A DNA stretch of 6,432 bases, taken from NCBI GenBank assembly GCA_964436865.1, contig CAYTFK010000378.1, positions 1-6,432 of the forward strand, read 5' to 3'. The notes beneath the pieces were generated by a model. That model was not told where the DNA came from. It did not search any database and saw only the letters and a list, made by a program, of their open reading frames with translations. The position numbers and the translations under genes were made by a program. Positions 1 through 5,355 of this stretch are shown in pieces. The first letter of the stretch is position 1; each line of letters begins with the position of its first letter. Source of the DNA: JAXGPP01 sp964436865. Its GTDB lineage: Bacteria > Planctomycetota > Planctomycetia > Pirellulales > Thermoguttaceae.

Positions 1-205
1 CACCGGCGCGATTCCGATCGACTCGGTGGAAGCCCGCGAGGCGGCCCAGGCATGGTACGACTTCTCGTACAACCTGGTCGTCGACGGATTCCACACTTAT
101 TTCGTGGGCGAGTCCCGGGTGCTGGTCCACGACAACTCGCTCGCCTGGCTGCAGAACAAGAATGTGTTGCCGGGCCTGGCCATTAGCGACGCAACTTCCC
201 CTTGA
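1..205 (+). CDS. C-terminal end of a Hint (hedgehog/intein) domain protein, 5' end outside window
   Basis: Reading starts at base 2 and gives 67 residues before TGA at 203-205. Residues 19-45 carry the last two Hint/intein motifs: YNLVVDGFHTYFVG (block F, with the H-T-Y-F core) and VLVHDN (block G, ending in the Asn that cyclises during splicing or cleavage), followed by Ser46. In the Hint family this terminal block catalyses autoproteolysis next to the Asn. Bacterial copies usually sit near the C-terminus of large secreted or surface proteins, often ahead of a toxin domain. Here only 22 residues follow the Asn, too few for a toxin domain, and they include the stretch VLPGL. The N-terminal Hint cysteine or serine and any upstream domains lie outside the window. 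The Hint assignment is strong from the motif; whether this copy is active, and what the whole protein does, cannot be told. Confidence 0.8.
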   Translation, partial: TGAIPIDSVEAREAAQAWYDFSYNLVVDGFHTYFVGESRVLVHDNSLAWLQNKNVLPGLAISDATSP

Positions 206-331
206 GTCTCTCCGTCTCGGAGCAAGGCTTCGTGGCAACCGAGCGTTCCACTGGTGTACGCCGAGGCTCCACTTGAGTGCGACCTGTCACGTCGCGATTG
301 AGGGAGCAATCGGCGCCCCTGTCATGCGCCG

Positions 332-348
332 GGCAGACTTGTTCTGCC
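332..348 (+). terminator. Weak stem-loop between convergent genes
   Basis: GGCAGA (332-337) and TCTGCC (343-348) form a 6-bp stem with a 5-base loop, followed by a pyrimidine-rich stretch with scattered T residues rather than a clean T tract. It lies between the convergent stops of the Hint-protein gene and the nitrilase gene, where termination is expected. The stem is short, so this is tentative. The rest of 206-392 shows nothing else. Confidence 0.3.
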
Positions 349-392
349 TTGCATTCCCTCTTCGTTTCAACGGCGCTACCCGGAGACGGCGG

Positions 393-1493
393 TCACTTGG
401 CAGCGCCGCCACGCACACGGTCCTGTGCCTCGCGGGCGCGTACGTGCTGTTGAGCAGGTGTGTCGAGCAGGCCCAGCGAGCGTGCCATCTGACCAATCGT
501 CATCTCCGCATCGTTCGACCAGAAGATACCGCGGTCTTCCGATTCAGAGTAGCGGAATCCAACGCGGTCTCCGAACGCGTCGCGAAATGCCGCACCATTG
601 CGCAGCCGCGACGACCATGGCAGAATGACGTAGCTGAGGTCGATTTCGTGGACCAGGGTCTGCCGCGGCTCGCGAATCTGGACGGCGACCAGTCCCGTAC
701 CAGGCTCAAAGAAGGAAGCGTTGTTCCGGAAAGTGGATGAAACCACCCAGTACTCATGCATGGCGGCATACATGCCCGGCCGGGTAAGTTGCGGCGACTG
801 CGTGGGGAAGAGAACCAGCTCGGCCCCTTTTTCTGCCAGGCGCCGCCAGCCCTCGGGGAATTCGACATCGTAACAAATCTGCAGGCCGACACGGCCAAAA
901 TCGAGGTCGAATACGTTGTACTCCGTGCCAGGGCTTACTCCACCCTCTAGAACAATCGTCCCTTCCGGCCCGTTGTCGTCCAGGACAGGGTGGACCTTGA
1001 CGTAGCGCCCGACGGGACGCCCCTGGCGATCGACGATTACGGCGGCATTGGAGCAAGCACCGGTGGCCGGGTCGTCGAGGAACACACCACCGAAGACCAG
1101 ATAGCAGTTGTGACGGCGCGCCATCGACGCGCAGGCAGCCAGCACATTCTCATCGAGTGGAATGGCGGCTTTGGCAGAGGCACCGGGTTTACCGGCCGTG
1201 AGTGCGTACTCGGTGAACAGCGCCAAATCGAGCGACCGTCCGAACTTGGACTGCGACTCCGCGGCCATTTCGTCAACCAGTGCGCGCATCTGTTCCAGTC
1301 GCCCTTCCAGGCCCGGATAGTCGCTGTACCATCGCGTCATGGTGGTGCCGACAATCACCTTGCGCGGCGGCTGGTCATGACGGGCCCGTGCCCCGGCATT
1401 GCCTGGGGGTTGATCGCCGCGGAGACCAGCAGCGGGCCAGGCCAAGGCAACAGCGATCAGGATCAATGTCGAGCAAGTGCCGCGGCGAATCAT
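393..1493 (-). CDS. Exported carbon-nitrogen hydrolase (nitrilase superfamily)
   Basis: The 366-residue protein belongs to the nitrilase/amidase superfamily, which hydrolyses non-peptide C-N bonds in amides, N-carbamoyl compounds or nitriles through a Glu-Lys-Cys site. From the ATG at 1493, the first 23 or so residues form a Sec signal: MIRRGTCST, then the hydrophobic stretch LILIAVALAWPAAG. The catalytic domain spans about residues 44-300. The general base Glu95 sits in LALFTEYAL, Lys166 in YVKVHP, the second Glu183 in LEGGVSPG, and the nucleophile Cys207 in GLQICYDVEFPEGW, so the full set is present. ATG 1493 is preferred over the TTG at 1514 or ATG at 1508 because GGGAGA (1501-1506) lies seven bases upstream and the signal peptide then starts normally. 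Most superfamily members are cytoplasmic, so export is notable and implies a periplasmic or extracellular substrate. The substrate cannot be assigned. The gene lies 182 bases downstream of a small gene on the same strand and probably has its own promoter. Confidence 0.88.
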   Translation of the reverse strand: MIRRGTCSTLILIAVALAWPAAGLRGDQPPGNAGARARHDQPPRKVIVGTTMTRWYSDYPGLEGRLEQMRALVDEMAAESQSKFGRSLDLALFTEYALTAGKPGASAKAAIPLDENVLAACASMARRHNCYLVFGGVFLDDPATGACSNAAVIVDRQGRPVGRYVKVHPVLDDNGPEGTIVLEGGVSPGTEYNVFDLDFGRVGLQICYDVEFPEGWRRLAEKGAELVLFPTQSPQLTRPGMYAAMHEYWVVSSTFRNNASFFEPGTGLVAVQIREPRQTLVHEIDLSYVILPWSSRLRNGAAFRDAFGDRVGFRYSESEDRGIFWSNDAEMTIGQMARSLGLLDTPAQQHVRAREAQDRVRGGAAK

Positions 1494-1500
1494 GCCTGGT

Positions 1501-1506
1501 TCTCCC
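1501..1506 (-). promoter_or_regulatory. Ribosome binding site that decides the nitrilase start
   Basis: On the minus strand this reads GGGAGA and ends seven bases before the ATG at 1493. The in-frame upstream starts (ATG 1508, TTG 1514) have no comparable site, so the shorter protein is favoured. Confidence 0.55.
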
Positions 1507-1597
1507 ATGGTCAAATGTCACCCGCCGAGGTGCTCACCGCTCGCGCGCCGGCCGGTGAACACTCGCGCGAGGTCCAGGTCTCCGGCGTTCGCGGCCC

Positions 1598-1626
1598 AAT
1601 ATACGAGGTGGCGGTGGCCACATCAT
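1598..1626 (-). promoter_or_regulatory. Candidate promoter for the nitrilase gene
   Basis: On the minus strand a TATATT box (1603-1598) stands 17 bases after ATGATG (1626-1621). The -10 matches consensus at 5 of 6 positions, but the -35 at only 3 of 6. It would give a leader of about 100 bases before the ATG at 1493. In such GC-rich DNA the -10 stands out, but the pair is only suggestive. Confidence 0.3.
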
Positions 1627-1675
1627 CGTACCCCTTCCGGTTTGCGCAGAGAACTGCCGCGTCATTCGCGATGCC

Positions 1676-1885
1676 CTAGCGGCCGGCCTGCCGAAACCAC
1701 CGGTAGCCCGCAAGCAAGCCGCTCACTCGTCCCTCGGCCAGTTCGTTGGCCAGTTGCTGCGCGGTGCCGAAGCTCACCGATCCTTCCGGTACGCAGTGGT
1801 AATCGTCCGGTCGCCGCAACGGCAGGGCGTGGATCTCGACGCAGTTCCTCGGCCGCTGCCCCTGGAACATTTTTACTTTAATCAT
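1676..1885 (-). CDS. Small protein, paralogue of the one at 2683-2889; function unknown
   Basis: This 69-residue protein has no recognised family. The start is secure: AGGAGG (1892-1897 on the complement) lies six bases before the ATG. Visible features are a likely N-terminal strand (IKVKMF), a second strand (CVEIHAL), then LPLRRPDDYHC (residues 21-31), VS at 37-38, a helix around 41-51 (TAQQLANELAE) and a terminal GYRWF. The same signature occurs in the 68-residue protein at 2683-2889 with a constant two-residue offset: L-P-x-R-[RK]-x-D-D-x-x-C, V-S, A-x-x-[LI]-A-x-x-L and Y-x-W. It looks like a compact, cytoplasmic alpha/beta protein without signal peptide or membrane segment. The conserved DD, Cys, Tyr and Trp could be structural or part of a binding site. 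It is divergent from the FHA gene across 299 bases. Confidence 0.75.
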   Translation of the reverse strand: MIKVKMFQGQRPRNCVEIHALPLRRPDDYHCVPEGSVSFGTAQQLANELAEGRVSGLLAGYRWFRQAGR

Positions 1886-2184
1886 CGTCTGCCTCCTGCT
1901 ATCACATTCTGGAGCCCACCCTGGCGGGAAGCAGCCGGGAACTCCCCTACTGGCGTTTGGGTCGATTTCGTCCCGGCGAAAACGTCCTGATCCATCCCAA
2001 TCGACTGGCCAGCGCCTGGCAGCCGCGTTATCTCGGGAACTACCCTACCCACCGGAGCAATCTATTCCCGATCCCCGGTGGCGGCCGGGAGTCGAGAATG
2101 ACCATTGCCTGATGGACGGATCGGACGGTCCACGGCGGGTCGCTTCGGACAAACCAGAGTGCTTTTTCGGAACAGCGGTGTCGC
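1886..2184. other. Divergent intergenic region between small protein gene and FHA gene
   Basis: No gene is credible in these 299 bases. They should hold the start signals for both flanking genes, yet no convincing -35/-10 pair was seen for either. They do hold a 15-base direct repeat with one mismatch (1936-1950 and 2034-2048) and a small palindrome, GCCAGCGCCTGGC, at 2008-2020, either of which could be a regulator site. Confidence 0.5.
1936..2048. repeat. Pair of 15-base direct repeats, 98 bases apart
   Basis: CGGGAACTCCCCTAC at 1936-1950 and CGGGAACTACCCTAC at 2034-2048 agree at 14 of 15 positions; similarity stops at both ends. They lie in the divergent region between the small-protein and FHA genes. 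They may be paired operator sites or chance; no known regulator motif is recognised. Confidence 0.4.
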
Positions 2185-2625
2185 ATGAGTCTCCAATTGC
2201 TGGTCGACGATGCTTCGACCGAAACGATCGAAACGATTACTGTCGAACAAATGCCGGTGATCGTCGGCAGCGGTGTGGATGCAGACATTCGGATCGACGA
2301 ACCCTGGGTGGGCGCCTACCACTGCTTCCTCGATCAGATTGGCGGAGAATTGTTCGTCTGGGACCTGGAAAGTGCGACCGGAACTTACGTCAATGGCGAA
2401 CGAATCAGTGAGTCGCCGCTCGCACCGGGCGATACATTGACGTTGGGGCTGACCGATTTCCGCATCGTCCATCGCCCTGCCGGCCGGCGCGGCACCGTGC
2501 GGCGCACACCCGGCTGGCACGAGCGCCGGACCAGCGATCGGCGCACTCGTCCGTCGGCGTGGCCCATTCCTGGCCGGAAGCTCTTCAAGACTTTCGCGCC
2601 GGCGCCTTTGGATCAGCCCGCTTGA
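2185..2625 (+). CDS. FHA-domain protein with degenerate phosphopeptide-binding site
   Basis: The 146-residue protein consists of an FHA domain at about residues 5-96 and a basic, proline-containing tail (98-146) with no recognised fold. FHA domains normally bind phosphothreonine peptides and act as signalling adaptors. The fold is clear: IVGSGVDADIRID (26-38), VGAYHC (42-47), WDLESATGTYVNGERI (59-74) and LAPGDTLTLG (79-88). Against the canonical pattern the Arg after the first Gly is Ser29, the Ser of the S-x-x-H motif is Gly43 and the Asn of N-G-T is Thr65. His46 and Asn70 remain. The three altered positions are the usual phosphate and backbone contacts, so binding is probably weak, lost or changed. 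The ATG at 2185 has no strong ribosome binding site but fits the domain edge. No kinase, phosphatase or secretion gene is adjacent. Confidence 0.85.
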   Translation: MSLQLLVDDASTETIETITVEQMPVIVGSGVDADIRIDEPWVGAYHCFLDQIGGELFVWDLESATGTYVNGERISESPLAPGDTLTLGLTDFRIVHRPAGRRGTVRRTPGWHERRTSDRRTRPSAWPIPGRKLFKTFAPAPLDQPA

Positions 2626-2664
2626 TTGGTGCGGAACTGGTATGCGGCGGGCATGCGTAAGTAA

Positions 2665-2684
2665 GACGCGGCAGCGATCGCGTC
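2665..2684. terminator. Stem-loop between convergent FHA and small-protein genes
   Basis: GACGCG (2665-2670) and CGCGTC (2679-2684) pair over six bases around an 8-base loop. The element overlaps the stop codon of the minus-strand small gene and lies 40 bases after the FHA stop, where a shared terminator is expected. Neither strand has a T tract after it, so intrinsic termination is uncertain. Confidence 0.3.
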
Positions 2685-2889
2685 AGTCAAGATACCATGT
2701 ATACTTGCCGATCTCGCCGTGCGACTCCTTGCGGAGCAGGCATTCCGCGATCCGCCGGGCCTCTTCCAGCGATACTGCCGCAGCCTGATGGCAAATCACA
2801 TCGTCCGCCTTTCGCGACGGCAATGTGATAATCTGCACGAAACAGAGCAGTTCACCGGTGCTCGTCAGGTACAGGCCGATTCTGGGCAT
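2683..2889 (-). CDS. Small protein, paralogue of the one at 1676-1885; function unknown
   Basis: The 68-residue protein has no recognised family. The ATG at 2889 is chosen over the TTG at 2904 because GGAAGG (2897-2902 on the complement) lies seven bases upstream and because the N-termini of the two paralogues then align. Features in order are a strand (RIGLYL), a second strand (LLCFVQIITL), LPSRKADDVICH (23-34), VS (39-40), a helix (EEARRIAECLLRKE, 42-55) and the terminal KYTWYLD. About 15 of some 65 aligned residues match the paralogue, all in order and with a near-constant offset, including L-P, R, D-D, C, V-S, A, A, L and Y-x-W. It ends right after Y-x-W, whereas the paralogue has four more residues. 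No signal peptide or membrane segment is visible. It converges on the FHA gene with 57 bases between the stops. Confidence 0.75.
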   Translation of the reverse strand: MPRIGLYLTSTGELLCFVQIITLPSRKADDVICHQAAAVSLEEARRIAECLLRKESHGEIGKYTWYLD

Positions 2890-2921
2890 GACTCCACCTT
2901 CCAAGCCCGTGGCCGCACATC

Positions 2922-2950
2922 AATCGAAGCTGGCCGCCGGCCTCCGTCAA
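2922..2950 (-). promoter_or_regulatory. Weak candidate promoter for the 2683-2889 gene
   Basis: On the minus strand TTGACG (2950-2945) matches the -35 consensus at 5 of 6 positions. Seventeen bases later comes TCGATT (2927-2922), which matches the -10 at only 3 of 6. The position, about 33 bases before the ATG, is suitable. Support is mainly from the -35. Confidence 0.22.
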
Positions 2951-2992
2951 GTTACTCTACTGCCCCTTGAATGGGAAGTGAACCAACCCAAG

Positions 2993-3065
2993 CGAGCGGA
3001 TCCGGATTAGCGCCGAGTTTCGGACCTGAGACTCACCCTCCAATCAACACCACCCGGATCGCTCG
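2993..3065. repeat. Imperfect inverted repeat, 12 paired bases with one bulge
   Basis: CGAGCGGATCCGG (2993-3005) pairs with CCGGATCGCTCG (3054-3065), leaving a single bulged G, around a 48-base loop. The loop holds a minor CCGA/TCGG hairpin (3013-3023). It could act at the RNA level in the leader of the 2683-2889 gene or the 3' region of the 3210-4325 transcript. No known RNA family is recognised. Confidence 0.45.
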
Positions 3066-3209
3066 GCGCGCACCCCGCCCCCAGCCCCGTACCATTACTA
3101 ATTGCGAATTGGACGAAAAAGCGGGCGATCGAACGAAAAAAAGTTCTGTGAGCGTCAAAGTGCGTAGTTGAGGCCGCCTGGGAAAATGTAGTGCGACCGT
3201 AGACAATCG

Positions 3210-4325
3210 CTAAGGCGTGTCTGGCGACGTCACTACCTCAAACGCCTCTCCCTTCACACGCCGCAGTTCTTCGTGCAAGACCGGGATTCGAGGGTCGGGT
3301 GCAACCGAAATGGCCCACTCGATGCCGTTGTCGGCCACGAGCATTCCGTACTTCTTCAGCCCTCGCAGTATCGCCTGCACCGGCGGCGAAAAGCCGCTCA
3401 CGTCGTAGTCGGCCCGCAGGCGAATCCGCTCGCCCATGCGGGGCAGGTTTTCGTCATTCAGCCGACTGGCAAAATGCGTTGCCGGGGCGACGTACGCCCG
3501 TCGGGTCTTGCGGACCGTCACCCGCATCGCGTGCGCGACCACGCCGCGACGCAGTTCGTCGTAGCGGACTACCGCCGGAAAGATGGGCAACCCGGCGGCA
3601 TCGGCCGACGTCCAGCCTGCGGGGCGCAGCGCGCCGGTTCTGAGGTCGAAAACCGACGCCTGCGCTGCCTGCCAGCCGGCAGCGGTCCGCTTGAGCTGAT
3701 AGAACTCGTAAAGCTTCCCGTTCACCGGATCGACGACAATCCCGTGCCGGTCCCCCCCCAGGTTCAATCGGTCGCGCTGCACGTCCTCAAGCGTGAGCCG
3801 CTCGCGGATTTCGCGCCCGTAGTGTGCCGGCCAGCCTTCGATAGGCACGTTCTCCGGCACCGGATAGGGGCCCGGATCCGACTCATCCGGATAGGAGACA
3901 ATCTTCACCTCGCCCCGGGATTGATCGGGCGGCACCAGAACGAAACTCATATCCGGGTTGTATCGCAGCGGCTTTTCGGGGCCGATCGAAGCAATAATCG
4001 CGGCCGAGTTCGCCGCAACCGGCCAGTCTTCGACGGTTGTGTTCCACGGATTGTCAGCGGGAAAGACCTCCAGTTCCGACAGGATGGCGTCCGCCTCCGC
4101 CGTGTGGAACAACACCGGCTCGGCAATCGGCGGCACCGCTGCAAGGCTGCCGCGGGCTCGATCTCCCAAATAGGGCTCTCCCGACGTGAACGGGTGCAAT
4201 GTCGACGGGTCGAACTCGTTCTCGGCCGCCGCGAGAAACAGCGGCCGCCCCGCAGTGGCCACGATCACAACGAGGGCGAGCAATGCAAAGAAGAAGCCCA
4301 CCACTGTCCGTTGCCCGCGCATCAT
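3210..4325 (-). CDS. Exported protein of a conserved family of unknown function
   Basis: The 371-residue protein begins MMRGQRTVVG and continues with a hydrophobic segment (residues 8-25, VVGFFFALLALVVIVATA), so it is secreted or anchored by an uncleaved N-terminal helix. From about residue 86 the sequence has features that I recall from unannotated proteins of actinobacteria, myxobacteria and planctomycetes: FPADNPWN (88-95), YPDESDPGPYPVP (145-157), DRHGIVVD with KLYEFY (192-209), LRPAGWTSADAAGLPIFP (233-250), VRYDEL (253-258), HAMRVTV (265-271), PATHFAS (281-287) and LKKYGMLVADNG (323-334). The many invariant-looking His, Asp and Trp residues suggest an enzyme or ligand-binding fold, but no catalytic signature of a known family can be assigned. 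The start is supported by GGGAGA five bases upstream. A good promoter lies in the divergent region shared with the Nudix regulator. Confidence 0.85.
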   Translation of the reverse strand: MMRGQRTVVGFFFALLALVVIVATAGRPLFLAAAENEFDPSTLHPFTSGEPYLGDRARGSLAAVPPIAEPVLFHTAEADAILSELEVFPADNPWNTTVEDWPVAANSAAIIASIGPEKPLRYNPDMSFVLVPPDQSRGEVKIVSYPDESDPGPYPVPENVPIEGWPAHYGREIRERLTLEDVQRDRLNLGGDRHGIVVDPVNGKLYEFYQLKRTAAGWQAAQASVFDLRTGALRPAGWTSADAAGLPIFPAVVRYDELRRGVVAHAMRVTVRKTRRAYVAPATHFASRLNDENLPRMGERIRLRADYDVSGFSPPVQAILRGLKKYGMLVADNGIEWAISVAPDPRIPVLHEELRRVKGEAFEVVTSPDTP

Positions 4326-4379
4326 AGTCTTCTCCCTTCCGGTCGCTGGAATTCTTGGCCGCGACGCTCCTCGGCCGGC

Positions 4380-4408
4380 ATTCTCCCCCTGTTTTCCGGT
4401 CGGGTCAA
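4380..4408 (-). promoter_or_regulatory. Promoter of the exported-protein gene
   Basis: On the minus strand TTGACC (4408-4403, 5 of 6 to consensus) is followed after exactly 17 bases by GAGAAT (4385-4380, 4 of 6). Transcription would start near 4373, giving a leader of about 48 bases with the ribosome binding site near its end. It assumes a housekeeping-type sigma factor. Confidence 0.5.
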
Positions 4409-4428
4409 GCTTCCGTCGAGCCGCGCAA

Positions 4429-4440
4429 CCTGTTTACAGG
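4429..4440. promoter_or_regulatory. Inverted repeat, possible operator in the divergent region
   Basis: CCTGTTTACAGG is a 5+2+5 inverted repeat, 20 bases upstream of the -35 of the exported-protein promoter and 56 bases upstream of the -35 of the regulator promoter. It could be a protein-binding site; it does not resemble the GTGT/ACAC sites beside the regulator. Confidence 0.3.
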
Positions 4441-4496
4441 CCAGGGAGTTGCGACGCGTTCCCGGCGCGGCAACAAGAAAAATCGGCCGCCGCCCC

Positions 4497-4525
4497 TTGA
4501 CTTAGTGTCAATGTCACACGATACT
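4497..4525 (+). promoter_or_regulatory. Promoter of the Nudix regulator gene
   Basis: TTGACT (4497-4502, 5 of 6 to the -35 consensus) and GATACT (4520-4525, 4 of 6 to the -10) are separated by 17 bases. Transcription would start near 4532, leaving a short leader of about 24 bases before the ATG at 4556. Both boxes are overlapped by the repeated GTGT/ACAC sites, which is a layout suited to repression. Confidence 0.6.
4500..4519. promoter_or_regulatory. Operator site 1, GTGT-N7-ACAC, over the -35
   Basis: ACTTAGTGT (4500-4508), N7, then ACAC (4516-4519). The GTGT and ACAC arms form an interrupted dyad. The same ACTTAGTGT-N7-ACAC arrangement recurs 23 bases downstream. NrtR-type regulators are known to bind palindromic sites near their own promoters; assignment to this regulator is inferred from position and repetition. 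Confidence 0.55.
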
Positions 4526-4542
4526 TAGTGTAGACATAACAC
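4523..4542. promoter_or_regulatory. Operator site 2, GTGT-N7-ACAC, over the -10 and start point
   Basis: ACTTAGTGT (4523-4531), N7, then ACAC (4539-4542). It repeats site 1 at a 23-base offset, about two helical turns, so two dimers could bind roughly the same face of the DNA. It covers part of the -10 and the predicted transcription start. Confidence 0.55.
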
Positions 4543-4555
4543 CGAGAGACGGCCC

Positions 4556-5245
4556 ATGACTCATCAGTACGAATTTCCCCGCCCCGCCCTCACCGTCGAC
4601 GCCGTCGTCTTCGGCCTCGATGAGGAAGACCTCAAGGTCCTGCTCATCCAGCGCGACCTGGAACCGTTCGCCGGCCGCTGGGCGCTGCCGGGTGGGTTCG
4701 TTCATGTCGATGAGACCCTCGACGAGGCCGTCCGCCGCGAACTTGGCGAGGAAGCCGGGCTGAGCGAGGTGTTCCTCGAACAGCTGTACACCTTCGGCGA
4801 AGTCGACCGCGATCCGCGCGAACGGGTGGTCACCGTGGCCTACTATGCCCTGGTCAATATCCGCGATCATCGCGTCAAAGCGGCCACCGATGCCCGCAGC
4901 GCCGCCTGGTTCCCCGTACACGACCCGCCGACCCTGGCCTTCGACCACGAACGGATCATTCGCGTGGCCCATGAACGGCTCAAGGGGAAGATCCGCTACC
5001 AGCCGGTGGGCTTTGAACTGCTGCCCGGCAAGTTCACGCTCTCCGAGTTGCAGCACCTCTACGAGACAATCCTCGAACGTGAACTCGACAAGCGCAATTT
5101 CCGCCGCAAAGTGCTGGCGATGGACTTCCTGGAGGAGACCGACGAGATTCAGCAGGACGTCGCCCACCGGGCGGCGCGGCTCTATCGCTTCAATGAAGCG
5201 AAGTATCGCAAACTCATAAAACGCGGTTTCTTGTTCGAACTGTAG
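4556..5245 (+). CDS. nrtR: NrtR-family regulator: Nudix domain plus winged helix
   Basis: The 229-residue protein has an N-terminal Nudix domain (about 10-140) and a C-terminal winged-helix DNA-binding domain (about 145-229), the architecture and size of NrtR-type regulators. In characterised members the Nudix part senses ADP-ribose or related NAD products and this releases DNA. The Nudix box (47-69) is complete: Gly47, Glu53, Arg61-Glu62, Glu65-Glu66, Gly68 and Leu69 match G-x5-E-x7-R-E-[LIV]-x-E-E-x-G-[LIV], so hydrolase activity may be kept. LLPGKFTLSELQHLYETILERELDKRNFRRKV (155-186) fits the recognition region, and the C-terminus ends in basic KYRKLIKRGFLFEL. Two tandem dyads overlap its promoter, suggesting autoregulation. 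The ribosome binding site is weak (GAGAG, seven bases upstream). Related regulators in other phyla control sugar genes, so an NAD role is likely but unproven; the vWA and PurA-like genes downstream are its probable targets. Confidence 0.88.
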   Translation: MTHQYEFPRPALTVDAVVFGLDEEDLKVLLIQRDLEPFAGRWALPGGFVHVDETLDEAVRRELGEEAGLSEVFLEQLYTFGEVDRDPRERVVTVAYYALVNIRDHRVKAATDARSAAWFPVHDPPTLAFDHERIIRVAHERLKGKIRYQPVGFELLPGKFTLSELQHLYETILERELDKRNFRRKVLAMDFLEETDEIQQDVAHRAARLYRFNEAKYRKLIKRGFLFEL

Positions 5246-5256
5246 TCGGACTTGCC

Positions 5257-5315
5257 GCCGGCGCGCTACGTTCGATGACGACCATGGACGAATTGCGCTC
5301 GCGGTGCGCGCCGGC
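5257..5315 (+). repeat. 10-base perfect inverted repeat in the regulator-vWA gap
   Basis: GCCGGCGCGC (5257-5266) is the exact reverse complement of GCGCGCCGGC (5306-5315), with 39 bases between. It starts 12 bases after the regulator stop. A stem of this GC content would be stable in the transcript and could attenuate read-through, stabilise the upstream message or separate expression of the two genes. GC-rich DNA makes chance matches more likely. Confidence 0.4.
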
Positions 5316-5355
5316 ATTGGTGAAGAGTGAATGGGAGTCTTTCGATTCTGTGAAA

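Larger units (their letters stand above)
2890..3209. other. Intergenic region of 320 bases without a gene
   Basis: No open frame here has a ribosome binding site or protein-like composition. The region is the leader of the 2683-2889 gene and the 3' flank of the 3210-4325 gene, both on the minus strand. It contains a long interrupted inverted repeat (2993-3065), a small local AT-rich patch (3096-3120) and two A tracts 21 bases apart (3116-3120 and 3136-3142). On the minus strand the second is a T7 run 67 bases past the stop of the 3210-4325 gene. No good hairpin precedes that T run, so it is not called a terminator. Confidence 0.5.

Noticed and set aside
162..740. Open frame of 192 codons on the plus strand after the Hint tail, possibly a frameshifted toxin
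   Set aside because: The translation has no protein-like pattern and overlaps the nitrilase coding region in antisense; the Hint frame ends cleanly at TGA 203-205.
990..1679. Open frame of 229 codons on the plus strand opposite the nitrilase N-terminal half
   Set aside because: It is antisense to the signal peptide and to catalytic Glu and Lys regions of the nitrilase, with no start signals of its own.
3120..3160. T7 run on the minus strand as intrinsic terminator of the exported-protein gene
   Set aside because: Only a 3-bp stem can be drawn just before the T run, too weak for an intrinsic terminator.
3273..4505. Long open frame of 410 codons on the plus strand opposite the exported-protein gene
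   Set aside because: It is rich in Arg, His and Pro with no domain or ribosome binding site, and it runs antisense to a protein with conserved blocks. This is typical of GC-rich shadow frames.
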